Shown here: positions 8,506 to 16,521 of the stretch, piece by piece | Position numbering within the stretch: the stretch's first letter is position 1 | How the letters are laid out: each line of letters starts with the position of its first letter | Source: Corynebacterium yonathiae | GTDB lineage: Bacteria; Actinomycetota; Actinomycetes; Mycobacteriales; Mycobacteriaceae | Direction of reading: 5' to 3' | DNA length: 64,000 nt | NCBI RefSeq assembly: GCF_027570195.1 | Contig: NZ_JAKMUZ010000002.1 | Coordinates: 124,001-188,000, forward strand | Position numbers and translations under genes: made by a program | Notes under the pieces: generated by a model | Databases searched by the model: none | What the model was told of the DNA's origin: nothing | The model's input: the letters and a program-made list of their open reading frames with translations, nothing else

Positions 8506-10608
8506 TTAGGCCGCCACGTTCCGAGCGGCTTCTTCGACGGCCTTATTGGGCCAGAACTGCTTCATCGCCAACACCGCCGCGGTCGAGACAACCACGCCGG
8601 CCGCAATGGCGACGAGATAGCCCCAGAACGGGTCGATGGCGAAGAGGACGAACACGCCACCATGCGGCGCACGGGAGCCGACCGACAAGGCCATCGAAAT
8701 CGCGCCCGTCACCGCGCCGCCGGCCATCATCGAGGGGATAACGCGGAACGGGTCGGCCGCTGCGAAGGGGATGGCGCCTTCCGAGACGAAGGAAAGACCC
8801 AGTAGCCACGCCGACTTGCCGTTTTCCTGCTCGGCCGGGGTAAACAGCGACTTGCGGATGAACGTAGCCAGCGACAGCGCAATCGGTGCAACCATGCCGG
8901 AAGCCATGACAGCGGCCATAATTTGCATGGAGGATTCGTCGCCGGTGGACAGTCCGGCCGTGGCGAAGAGGTAGGCCGCCTTATTAACGGGACCGCCCAA
9001 GTCGAAGCACATCATCAAGCCGAGGATGATACCTAAGAGCACGGCCGAGGAGCCGGACATAGACGACAGCCAATTTTGCAGGCCGTCCATGATAGCTGCC
9101 AGCGGTGCACCCAGCAGCAGGTACATTGCAAGGCCGACGATTAGCGAGGTCAGCAGTGGGATGATGACTACTGGCATGAGCGAGCCCAGCCAGCGCGGCA
9201 CCTTCCAATTGCCAATCCACATAGCGATAAAGCCCGCCAGAAGGCCGGTTACCAGGCCACCGATGAATCCGGCGCCTAGGGTGACTGCGATTGCGCCGCC
9301 CGCGAAGCCTGGGGCGATGCCCGGACGGCCGGCAAGCGCGTATGCGATATAGCCCGACAGCGCGGCGACGATAAAACTCATCGCAGCTTGGCCGACGGCG
9401 AAGAGAACAGCGCCGAGATACAGCAAGAGCCCAGAGCGCTCAAAGTGCATGGGCTCGCCATCTACAGTTACGTCATGGCCAGGAAGATTGCCTAGTGAGA
9501 AATCCGTAGACAGCGCCTTCCAGCCATCGGCCATATCGGCGCCGCCGAAGAGGAAGCCTAGTGCGAGCAACAGGCCACCGGCCGCGACGAACGGGACCAT
9601 ATAGGACACGCCAGTCATAATGGCCTGTTGGATGCGCTTGCCCCAACCAAGCGACTTACCTTCCTCTTCCGCATCGGCGCGGGTGGCCGTGCCGGAAACC
9701 TTGTGGGCGTGGGGGTTGTGGGCGGCGGCAACGGCCTCGTCGAGCATGGTGCCGGGCTCGTTAATGGCGCGCTTGACGCCGGATTCGATCACCGGCTTGC
9801 CGGCGAAGCGTTCGCGGTCGCGCACGCCAACGTCTGTGGCAAAGATAACGGCATCGGCCGCGTCGATTGCGGCTTGGGAAACGGACTCGTTATTCGACGA
9901 GCCTTGGGTCTCCACGGTCAGCGATATGTCATCGCGCTCGGTCGCGGTTTGGGTGAGGGCATCGGCCGCCATGTAGGTGTGCGCGATACCGGTAGGGCAA
10001 GCGGTGATGGCCACGATGCGGGTGACTTCAGTAGAAGTCTTTGCGCTGGCGGTGGTCGCGGCCGAGGACGTGGCGGCGGAGGTGCCAGCAGCAGCGGGTC
10101 CTGCGGTGGTGCCCTGAGAAGCCGACTCTTCGGCCGGTTTCTTCTTCGGTTTTTCTGCGTTGACTACATCCAGTACGAGTCGAACGATTTCTTCCTTGGT
10201 GGGTGCGCTGCGCAGTGCCTCGAGGAAGTCTTTGCGCACTAAGGCACGTGCCAACTTGGATAGAATCTTAAGGTGGGCTTTGCCACCGCCGGCCGGAGCG
10301 GCGATGAGGAATACTAGCCGGGCGTCGCCGTCAGGGCCGGAGAAGTCCACACCGCGGCTGAGGCGGGCAAAAGCGAGGGTAGGTTCAGTAACTGCCTCGG
10401 AGCGGCAGTGTGGAATGGCAACGCCGCCCGGGACACCGGTACCGGCCTTGGCCTCGCGGTCGATGGCGGGCTGGGCCAATCCGGCAATATCGGTGGCTCG
10501 GCCGGTGGCATGGACCAGTGTCGCCAGGTTGGTAATAACGGAGTCCACGCTGTCGCCGAAGTCGGCGTCGAGCGCGACTAGGTCGGAAGTGATGAGGTCG
10601 GAAGCCAT
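8506..10608 (-). CDS. ptsF: fructose PTS permease EIIABC
   Basis: 700 residues. It imports fructose with phosphorylation to fructose 1-phosphate. Domains in order: EIIA (1 to about 150, His67 in GVAIPHCRS), a Pro/Ala/Ser/Thr-rich linker (about 153-193), EIIB (about 195-295, Cys204 in ITACPTG), and the membrane EIIC domain (about 320-695). The ATG at 10608 is chosen because AAGGAG lies 9 bases upstream; a TTG further out would place this RBS inside the gene. Thirteen bases separate it from the fruK stop. The product is the substrate of FruK, so the two genes form one fructose-use pathway. Confidence 0.95.
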   Translation of the reverse strand: MASDLITSDLVALDADFGDSVDSVITNLATLVHATGRATDIAGLAQPAIDREAKAGTGVPGGVAIPHCRSEAVTEPTLAFARLSRGVDFSGPDGDARLVFLIAAPAGGGKAHLKILSKLARALVRKDFLEALRSAPTKEEIVRLVLDVVNAEKPKKKPAEESASQGTTAGPAAAGTSAATSSAATTASAKTSTEVTRIVAITACPTGIAHTYMAADALTQTATERDDISLTVETQGSSNNESVSQAAIDAADAVIFATDVGVRDRERFAGKPVIESGVKRAINEPGTMLDEAVAAAHNPHAHKVSGTATRADAEEEGKSLGWGKRIQQAIMTGVSYMVPFVAAGGLLLALGFLFGGADMADGWKALSTDFSLGNLPGHDVTVDGEPMHFERSGLLLYLGAVLFAVGQAAMSFIVAALSGYIAYALAGRPGIAPGFAGGAIAVTLGAGFIGGLVTGLLAGFIAMWIGNWKVPRWLGSLMPVVIIPLLTSLIVGLAMYLLLGAPLAAIMDGLQNWLSSMSGSSAVLLGIILGLMMCFDLGGPVNKAAYLFATAGLSTGDESSMQIMAAVMASGMVAPIALSLATFIRKSLFTPAEQENGKSAWLLGLSFVSEGAIPFAAADPFRVIPSMMAGGAVTGAISMALSVGSRAPHGGVFVLFAIDPFWGYLVAIAAGVVVSTAAVLAMKQFWPNKAVEEAARNVAA

Positions 10609-10621
10609 GATGCGGCACTCC

Positions 10622-11587
10622 TTAGGCAAGCGAGTTTACAGGGGTATGTGCGATATCAAGTTCTTCTGGGCGGGGGAATTGGGTACCCTGCTTGGATGCA
10701 GCAGCGGTTCCGTAGGCCACCGATTGCGCGAGGCTATCGGCCGGTGACTTTCCGGCGGTGTGGCCGAGAAGGTATCCAGCGAGTGCAGCGTCCCCAGCGC
10801 CCACGGTGGACTTCACGGTGGCCGGTGGGGGAGTTGCAGCCCAAGCGCCGTCGTCATTTACTAGGACTGCGCCGGCGCCGCCGAGTGTGACAAGTACCTC
10901 GGCTATGCCCTGCTTGACGACGTCGCGAGCCGCGCGAACCACCCCCGAATAATCGCCGCTGGCAGCTTGTTCCTCCAATTCGCGCCCGTCCGTGCCCGTG
11001 AGTTGGCCGAGTTCTAGGCCGTTGGGCTTAATGAGATCCGGAGCGGCGGACTGGAGATTTTTGCCGATAGCTTGCATCGGGGCATCGGAAGTATCAACGG
11101 CAATGCGGGCCTGTGGTGCGGCTGCGCGGACTGCGGAGATGAGGTCGCAATACCAATCGGTGCCTACGCCACGCGGCAGCGAACCGGCGAGAACCACCCA
11201 ATCGGCCGCAAGGGCGCGGGCAGTGAGTTCGGAGGTAATTGCCTTGGAGTCGGCGTCGGAAAGCACGGGGCCTGGACCATTGACCTTGGTGGTGGTGCCG
11301 TTAGGTTCGGTGATGGTGGTGTTGACGCGAATGGGGCCGTTCATAGTAATAGAGGAGGTGGGGAGCCCAGCTGTGTGGATAAGGTTCAGAAAAGAATCTG
11401 AGTCGTGGGCTGGGAAAATCGCCAAGGTGGGCACGCCGGCCAAGTGTACGGCGTGGGTGACGTTGACGCCCTTGCCACCAGCAACCTGTGTGACTTCGCT
11501 AGCGCGGTGGACATCACCGCTGGTAAGTGGCTCGCTGAGTACAAGGGTGGCGTCGATACTGGGATTCGGGGTCAGCGTAAGAATCAA
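10622..11587 (-). CDS. fruK: 1-phosphofructokinase
   Basis: 321 residues from a TTG start at 11587 (AAGGGA 4 bases upstream). It phosphorylates fructose 1-phosphate to fructose 1,6-bisphosphate. PfkB-family signatures: MILTLTPNPSIDATL at the N-terminus, GGKGVNVTHAV near residue 38, and the C-terminal GAGDAALAGYLLG motif with the catalytic Asp. First gene of fruK-ptsF-ptsH and divergent from ptsI. In C. glutamicum, as I recall, a fruR regulator gene precedes fruK; no such gene is seen here. Confidence 0.94.
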   Translation of the reverse strand: MILTLTPNPSIDATLVLSEPLTSGDVHRASEVTQVAGGKGVNVTHAVHLAGVPTLAIFPAHDSDSFLNLIHTAGLPTSSITMNGPIRVNTTITEPNGTTTKVNGPGPVLSDADSKAITSELTARALAADWVVLAGSLPRGVGTDWYCDLISAVRAAAPQARIAVDTSDAPMQAIGKNLQSAAPDLIKPNGLELGQLTGTDGRELEEQAASGDYSGVVRAARDVVKQGIAEVLVTLGGAGAVLVNDDGAWAATPPPATVKSTVGAGDAALAGYLLGHTAGKSPADSLAQSVAYGTAAASKQGTQFPRPEELDIAHTPVNSLA

Positions 11588-11664
11588 GTCGTCCCTTTCG
11601 CAGGTTGTATATTGGGGCCGAACGCCGTTGGAGGGGAACCTTTTGGGTGTGGCCCGCCCTTAAT

Positions 11665-11753
11665 GTTGATTCTTGTCCGATTGTGCCCGAAAGTCAACAG
11701 GATTCCTGTGGTATACATTGCTTTTCTATCCGATTTGTGATGTTCTGGAACAT
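11665..11753. promoter_or_regulatory. fruK-ptsI divergent control region with palindromes
   Basis: Three symmetric elements lie between the divergent genes. GTTGA (11665-11669) pairs with TCAAC (11694-11698). ACAGG-ATT-CCTGT spans 11697-11709. ATGTTC-TG-GAACAT, a perfect 14-bp palindrome, spans 11740-11753 and ends 30 bases before the ptsI ATG. Known: SugR and FruR (DeoR family) repress pts genes in C. glutamicum by binding here. Inferred: at least one palindrome is an operator for the DeoR-type regulator at 13495. Matching to a published motif was not possible. Confidence 0.5.
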
Positions 11754-11783
11754 AAAACTGCTATCTTCGAAGGAAGTACGCTC

Positions 11784-13472
11784 ATGGAAAACGCGTCTGA
11801 GTCCACAATCAAAGGCACCGGTGTCGTTGCCGGAGTCGCCTACGCCGAAGCCGTGTGGGTCCGCCCTCGTCCCGCCCTGCCCACCGAGGGCAGTATCGAC
11901 CCAGAGCAAGCGAGTGAATCTGAATATGACCGCTTCCTTGCTGCCGTAGATACGGTCGCTGGCCGCCTAGAGCAGCGCGCGGCTGCCGCGGAAGGCCAGG
12001 CAGCGGAAGTTCTGACCGCAACGGCAGGTATGGTCAAGGACCGCGGTTGGCACAAGGCAGTGCGCAAGAATATCCGCACCGGAAGGAATGCAGAGTTCGC
12101 TACTGTCGGCGCCACCGATAAGTTTGTCACCATGTTCGAGGCGGCCGGCGGAGTGATGGCAGAGCGCACCACCGATTTGAAGGATGTGCGCGACCGTGTC
12201 ATCGCAGAACTACGCGGTGAAGACGAGCCGGGCCTGCCGCTGGTAGATGGCGAGGCTGTTTTGTTCGCGGATGACTTGGCACCAGCCGATACCGCAACGC
12301 TGGATACCAAGCACATCAAGGCCCTGGTAACCGAGCTGGGTGGTCCTACAAGCCATACGGCCATCATCGCGCGTCAGCTTGACATCCCGTGCATCGTGGC
12401 GGTCGGCTCTGCGCTGGCCGAGATCGAAGGCGGCACGCTGGTATTCGTCGATGGCGCAGTGGGCACCGTGACCTCTGGAGCCGACGAAGAGACCTCCACC
12501 AAGGCCGTTGCCGAGTATCGTGAGCGTGCAGCACGCGTGGCCCAGTGGCGCGGTCCGGCCGAAACTAAGGACGGCCACCGCGTGCAGCTGCTCGCCAACG
12601 TCGCTGATGGCAACGCCGCCCGAATCGCTTCGGAGTCTCAAGCAGAAGGCATCGGCCTGTACCGCACGGAATTGTCGTTCCTCTCGGCAAATGAAGAGCC
12701 CAGCGTAGACGAGCAGGCGAAGATATACGGCAAGGTCTTTAGCGCCTTCCCTGAGTCGAAGGTTGTTGTGCGCACGTTGGACGCAGGCTCCGATAAGCCA
12801 ATCTCTTATGCCACGCTAAGCTCTGAGGAAAACCCAGCCTTGGGTGTTCGCGGTCTGCGCATTGCGCGCGATAACGAGGCGTTGCTTACCCGCCAGCTGG
12901 ACGCCATTGCGCAGGCGGCCGCGGGCCGCGATGACGCCGCCTCTACGTGGGTTATGGCACCAATGGTGGCGACCTCCACCGAGGCGCAGTGGTTTGCCAA
13001 CCTCTGCCGTGAGCGTGGCCTGACCGCCGGCGCCATGATTGAGGTCCCAGCTGCAGCGCTTATGGCAGATAAGATCATGCCGCATCTTGACTTCGTGTCC
13101 ATCGGTACCAATGACCTCACTCAGTACACGATGGCTGCAGACCGTCTGTCTCCGCAATTGGCTTACTTGACCGACCCATGGCAGCCGGCCGTGCTGCGTC
13201 TTATCCAGCACACTTGCATTGTGGGGCAAGCCAACAATGTTGCGGTGGGCGTATGCGGCGAAGCAGCAGCTGACCCGATGTTGGCGTGTGTGCTTACCGG
13301 ACTGGGCGTGAACTCGCTGTCTGCAGCCTCTACTGCCGTAGCGGGCGTAGGTGCGCAGCTGGCAGAAGTCACTCTGGAGCAGTGCCAGCAGCTAGCCGAG
13401 GTGGCTTTGGATGCGGAGAGTCCTGATGCTGCCCGCACCGCAGTAGTAGAGCGCATGGAATCCTTCGCCTAG
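11784..13472 (+). CDS. ptsI: PTS enzyme I
   Basis: 562 residues. Enzyme I autophosphorylates from phosphoenolpyruvate and hands the phosphate to HPr. The active-site His191 lies in GGPTSHTAIIARQLDIPC. The C-terminal PEP-binding barrel shows GIGLYRTELSFL, EVPAAALMADKI and IGTNDLTQY, with the catalytic Cys in GVCGEAA. The ATG at 11784 has AAGGAAG about 10 bases upstream; the frame is open further upstream without homology. It is transcribed away from fruK and converges with the DeoR regulator gene (22 bases apart). Confidence 0.96.
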   Translation: MENASESTIKGTGVVAGVAYAEAVWVRPRPALPTEGSIDPEQASESEYDRFLAAVDTVAGRLEQRAAAAEGQAAEVLTATAGMVKDRGWHKAVRKNIRTGRNAEFATVGATDKFVTMFEAAGGVMAERTTDLKDVRDRVIAELRGEDEPGLPLVDGEAVLFADDLAPADTATLDTKHIKALVTELGGPTSHTAIIARQLDIPCIVAVGSALAEIEGGTLVFVDGAVGTVTSGADEETSTKAVAEYRERAARVAQWRGPAETKDGHRVQLLANVADGNAARIASESQAEGIGLYRTELSFLSANEEPSVDEQAKIYGKVFSAFPESKVVVRTLDAGSDKPISYATLSSEENPALGVRGLRIARDNEALLTRQLDAIAQAAAGRDDAASTWVMAPMVATSTEAQWFANLCRERGLTAGAMIEVPAAALMADKIMPHLDFVSIGTNDLTQYTMAADRLSPQLAYLTDPWQPAVLRLIQHTCIVGQANNVAVGVCGEAAADPMLACVLTGLGVNSLSAASTAVAGVGAQLAEVTLEQCQQLAEVALDAESPDAARTAVVERMESFA

Positions 13473-13494
13473 ACCAAGGCGAAGGATCGGGGGA

Positions 13495-14277
13495 CTATTC
13501 GCCGGCGAGCACGACCTCAATTTCGCGCTCGCGCAGCGCCTCCACAAAGGAATCGGGGGCGGCAGTGTCAGTAATGACGACGTCGATATCTGCAGCAGGG
13601 GCAAAGCTCACTAGGTAGTCGTTGCCCAGCTTGCTGGAATCGCACATCACCACAACTTTGTGTGCGTTGGTAACAAAGGCGGACTTGATGGCTGCCTCTT
13701 GGGAGTCGGCCGTCGACAAGCCGTGATCTAGGGTGAGAGCATTGGTACCAATGAATGCGACGTCGGCACGCATCAGCGCCAGCGTGCGCAGCGCGGTATT
13801 GCCAACAACAGCTTGGGTGATCGCGCGGACCGTACCGCCAAGCAGCTGGACATCGGGCACCCCATTGCCTGCTAGGGATAAAGCAATGGGCAAACTATTG
13901 GAGACAATATTGAATTGTGCCTGAGGATATTGCTGCCCAATGAGCTCTGCGAACGCATTAATGGTGGTGCCCGCGTCAAGGAAAATGCTGCCGCCTCCCT
14001 GTGGCAGATAATCAAGCGCTGCTCGGGCGATGGCCGCTTTCGCGCCGGAGGCGGAGCGCTGTCGAGTATCCAGGGTAAGTTCCGCAGTCTGAAAGGACTG
14101 GGAAGCCACGGCGCCGCCGTGCACGCGATGGACGACGCCCTCGCGGTCTAGTACCGCAAGATCTCGTCGAATGGTCTCGGCTGTGACTTCAAAGCGCTCT
14201 GACAGTTCGGTGACATTGACGCGGCCTTCGACGGCTGTAAGGGACGCAATTTGTCGACGCCGTTCTTCTGCGTACAT
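13495..14277 (-). CDS. sugR: DeoR-family sugar regulator, SugR-like
   Basis: 260 residues with AGGAGG just before the ATG. Residues 1-60 are a DeoR winged helix (RRRQIASLTAVEGRVNVTEL, then TAETIRRDLAVLDREG). The sugar-phosphate sensor domain follows, with the DAGTT and GTNALTLDHGLSTAD motifs. Wording of both regions matches C. glutamicum SugR as I remember it more closely than FruR. SugR represses ptsG, ptsF, ptsS, ptsI and ptsH and is relieved by sugar phosphates. C. glutamicum has two DeoR genes in this cluster; only one is present here, so it may cover both roles. lexA ends 352 bases upstream. Confidence 0.8.
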   Translation of the reverse strand: MYAEERRRQIASLTAVEGRVNVTELSERFEVTAETIRRDLAVLDREGVVHRVHGGAVASQSFQTAELTLDTRQRSASGAKAAIARAALDYLPQGGGSIFLDAGTTINAFAELIGQQYPQAQFNIVSNSLPIALSLAGNGVPDVQLLGGTVRAITQAVVGNTALRTLALMRADVAFIGTNALTLDHGLSTADSQEAAIKSAFVTNAHKVVVMCDSSKLGNDYLVSFAPAADIDVVITDTAAPDSFVEALREREIEVVLAGE

Positions 14278-14469
14278 GATTCCTCCTAGGGCTTAGAGTC
14301 ATCGCGGTATGGGGGTAAAAGTCTCCCCATTTGGTGGAAATGAAAATCCAGCGATGTTGTTTTACTTAGCCCATTGTCTCAAAATTCGGGAGTAACCGGA
14401 CTAAAGCAGAAATTTGCACGGCTCTAACTAGGCTGCGAAACCGGAAAATGGCTGGTAGAGGCAAAAGTG

Positions 14470-14619
14470 GGAAAGTGGGAGTTTTGTCTCTTGCGCTGCC
14501 CGAGTTCGAAATAGTGCCAAAATGGGGGTGCTACATATGCTGGCGCGCCAATGGATAATGGGCATAGATAATCCCCGCAAAACCTGGTGTGGCTTTTGCG
14601 GGGATGGAAAGTGGGAGTT
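14470..14619. repeat. 14-bp direct repeats in the sugR-lexA gap
   Basis: GGAAAGTGGGAGTT occurs at 14470-14483 and again at 14606-14619, in the same orientation, 136 bases apart start to start. The first copy is next to a related partial copy (AAAAGTGGG at 14463). The 14278-14629 gap holds no credible gene. Besides these repeats it contains the sugR promoter region and the lexA terminator hairpin. The repeat could be a duplication scar or paired binding sites; nothing in the sequence decides. Confidence 0.6.
14571..14605 (-). terminator. hairpin terminator after lexA
   Basis: ATCCCCGCAAAA (14571-14582) pairs perfectly over 12 bp with TTTTGCGGGGAT (14594-14605), loop 11 bases. It begins 24 bases after the lexA stop. 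The following minus-strand bases (TATCTATG) are only moderately T-rich. Confidence 0.7.
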
Positions 14620-14629
14620 GGGAAAACTC

Positions 14630-15334
14630 CTAAAGCTTGCGGAATACGGATACGACCTTGCCCATAATCTCGGCATCATCGCCGTTAATGGGCGAGTAAG
14701 CATCGTTGTGTGGAAGCAGCCATACTCCCGAGGAATCGCGGTGGAATTCCTTGACTGTGGCTTCGGAACCATCAAGTAGTGCGGCGACGAACTCGCCCTC
14801 TTCAGCAACCGACTGGGAGCGAATAATCACCCAGTCGCCGTCAAGAATTCCGGCATCCCGCATCGAATCGCCGACCACCTGCAGCATATATAAATCGCCG
14901 CCGCCAACGACCTCGTCAGGCATAGGGAAGTAGGTGTCGACGTTCTCCTCGGCAGTAATGGGGGCTCCTGCAGCGATACGACCGACTACAGGGATATAAG
15001 AAACAGCACCTGCTGCCTCAGGAACCTGTGTTTCGGGCTTAGTCGGTTTGCGGCCCGGCTTCTTAGCGCCATCATCCGTATTGAGGTGACGAACGTCTAC
15101 AGCGCGTGGTTTATTGGGGTCTCGCCGCAAAAACCCCTTCTCTTCCAGTTGCTTTAGCTGATAGGCGACCGAGGATGTTGACTGTAGTCCTGCTGCATCA
15201 CCGATCTCGCGAATGCTAGGCGGATAGCCGCGCAGCATGACGGCATCACTGATGACATTCAGAATTCGCCGTTGACGTTCGGAGAGGGAAGCGTAATCGG
15301 ATTTCTCGGTGGTCTTCTTTGGCTTGCGGCCCAT
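14630..15334 (-). CDS. lexA: SOS repressor LexA
   Basis: 234 residues. LexA represses DNA-damage genes and cleaves itself when RecA is activated. The winged-helix N-terminus carries [15 protein letters not shown] and [18 protein letters not shown] charged linker (about 85-108) follows. The cleavage site is Ala122-Gly123 in GRIAAGAPI. The serine-lysine dyad is Ser157 ([10 protein letters not shown]) and Lys195 (EATVKEF). The ATG at 15334 lies 5 bases after GGAGCC on the coding strand. It is divergent from divS, with SOS-like half-boxes between them, which fits autoregulation. Confidence 0.96.
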   Translation of the reverse strand: MGRKPKKTTEKSDYASLSERQRRILNVISDAVMLRGYPPSIREIGDAAGLQSTSSVAYQLKQLEEKGFLRRDPNKPRAVDVRHLNTDDGAKKPGRKPTKPETQVPEAAGAVSYIPVVGRIAAGAPITAEENVDTYFPMPDEVVGGGDLYMLQVVGDSMRDAGILDGDWVIIRSQSVAEEGEFVAALLDGSEATVKEFHRDSSGVWLLPHNDAYSPINGDDAEIMGKVVSVFRKL

Positions 15335-15424
15335 TGCTGGCTCCTAGAAAAGGGGTTGGGTGGCTTCTTTGATGGTCAGTTGGCTGGTGGCATAGAAATC
15401 GCCTCACGTCATTTGTAGCACGAA

Positions 15425-15519
15425 AAGTACAAATGTTCGAGATTTACAGATTGGGGTGGACAAGTTTTCGAAGCGGTGCTATAAATCGAACATACCAACT
15501 AAATCGAACATTATGGCGA
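15425..15519. promoter_or_regulatory. SOS-box-like elements between lexA and divS
   Basis: Corynebacterial and Bacillus-type SOS boxes are near TCGAAC-4N-GTTCGA. Three partial matches: AAGTACAAATGTTCGA at 15425-15440 (right half perfect), and two left halves, TCGAACAT at 15486 and at 15504. The last two lie in an 11-bp direct repeat AAATCGAACAT at 15483-15493 and 15501-15511, an 18-bp period. No fully symmetric box is seen. LexA control of both genes is inferred from position and motif. Confidence 0.65.
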
Positions 15520-15581
15520 CTGTGTTTCGGTCTGTGTCGGGCGGAATGCCTACGTTGAACTCGGTCGACGAAAGGAAAGTC

Positions 15582-15977
15582 ATGTCTCTGCTAACCAATT
15601 CTCGCAATTACCTGGTTAATCGTAGCTCTGTAGAACCTTTAGTGGTTCCTTCCGCGTCTGTCTGGGATGTAGAGGGAGGTGACCGTAGGCCTACTCGTGG
15701 CGAAGTTAACTCGCGATACGTTCGAACTCTCCGGGTGGAACCTCGAGCGACATGCCGTTCGAACCGAGTGGTGGGTATGGGCCCTGAAAAACCTGCGAGA
15801 GAGATTCACGGTGATATTCACAAGTCGAACACAGGTAACTACGCCTTGGGTGCAGTATTTGGTATTGCAGTCTTTTTGGGCACGTTGTTGGGTGGATTAG
15901 CGGGGTCGGAAGAAGATGGCGCACCGCAACAGCCGGTTTCTGAAGTGCGACAAGTCGAGACTGCGGTTTCGGGCTAG
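15582..15977 (+). CDS. divS: SOS-induced division suppressor DivS-like membrane protein
   Basis: 131 residues from ATG 15582, chosen because AAAGGA lies 5 bases upstream; the frame extends upstream through the SOS elements without a ribosome binding site. Residues 1-80 are basic and Arg-rich. One membrane segment follows (about 90-112, YALGAVFGIAVFLGTLLGG), then a short acidic tail. Known: DivS is the LexA-controlled inhibitor of FtsZ-dependent division in C. glutamicum and is encoded divergently from lexA. Identity here rests on position, membrane topology and SOS motifs more than on remembered sequence. nrdR follows on the same strand after 85 bases. Confidence 0.75.
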   Translation: MSLLTNSRNYLVNRSSVEPLVVPSASVWDVEGGDRRPTRGEVNSRYVRTLRVEPRATCRSNRVVGMGPEKPAREIHGDIHKSNTGNYALGAVFGIAVFLGTLLGGLAGSEEDGAPQQPVSEVRQVETAVSG

Positions 15978-16062
15978 ATAGGTCAGCGAGCCAGGCCCGG
16001 TGGTCGCCCAGAACCGAAGGTGAGTAAACTACTGGCGTAACGATGTCAGTGAAAGGACCACT

Positions 16063-16521
16063 GTGTATTGCCCCTTTTGCCATAATGAGCAATCCCGCGT
16101 CATCGATTCTCGCGTGGTCGATGCTGGAGCGTCGATTCGCCGCCGGCGCGAGTGTGCTTCGTGCAGGGGTCGCTTTACTACAGTTGAAAAGGCCGTCCTG
16201 CTTGTGGTGAAGCGAAACGGTCTGGCGGAGCCTTTTAGTAGAGATAAATTGATTCGCGGTGTACGCCGAGCCTGTCAGGGGCGGGACGTTAGCGATGATG
16301 CCCTGAAGAAGTTGGCGCAAGAAGTGGAGGAGACAGTGCGCAGCCACGGTTCCTCACAGGTCAACGCCAATGAGATTGGCTTGGCGATTTTGGAACCGTT
16401 GCGCGACCTTGATGAGGTGGCTTACCTGCGCTTCGCTTCCGTGTATAAATCATTTGAAAGCGCTGACGATTTTGAATCTGAGATCCGCCTCATGCGTAGG
16501 CGCGACCGCGAGGATTTCTAG
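16063..16521 (+). CDS. nrdR: transcriptional repressor NrdR
   Basis: 152 residues with a GTG start (GAAAGGA 5 bases upstream). NrdR represses ribonucleotide reductase genes in response to ATP/dATP. The N-terminal zinc ribbon has CPFC (residues 3-6) and CASC near residue 32, with the typical [15 protein letters not shown] segment. The ATP-cone occupies about 48-138 ([19 protein letters not shown]). Length is as expected. The stop overlaps that of convergent hrpA by the four bases CTAG (16518-16521). Confidence 0.96.
   Translation: MYCPFCHNEQSRVIDSRVVDAGASIRRRRECASCRGRFTTVEKAVLLVVKRNGLAEPFSRDKLIRGVRRACQGRDVSDDALKKLAQEVEETVRSHGSSQVNANEIGLAILEPLRDLDEVAYLRFASVYKSFESADDFESEIRLMRRRDREDF

Noticed and set aside
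14428..14808. 126-codon minus-strand frame in the sugR-lexA gap
   Set aside because: Overlaps the lexA 3' end and its terminator hairpin; no RBS or homology.
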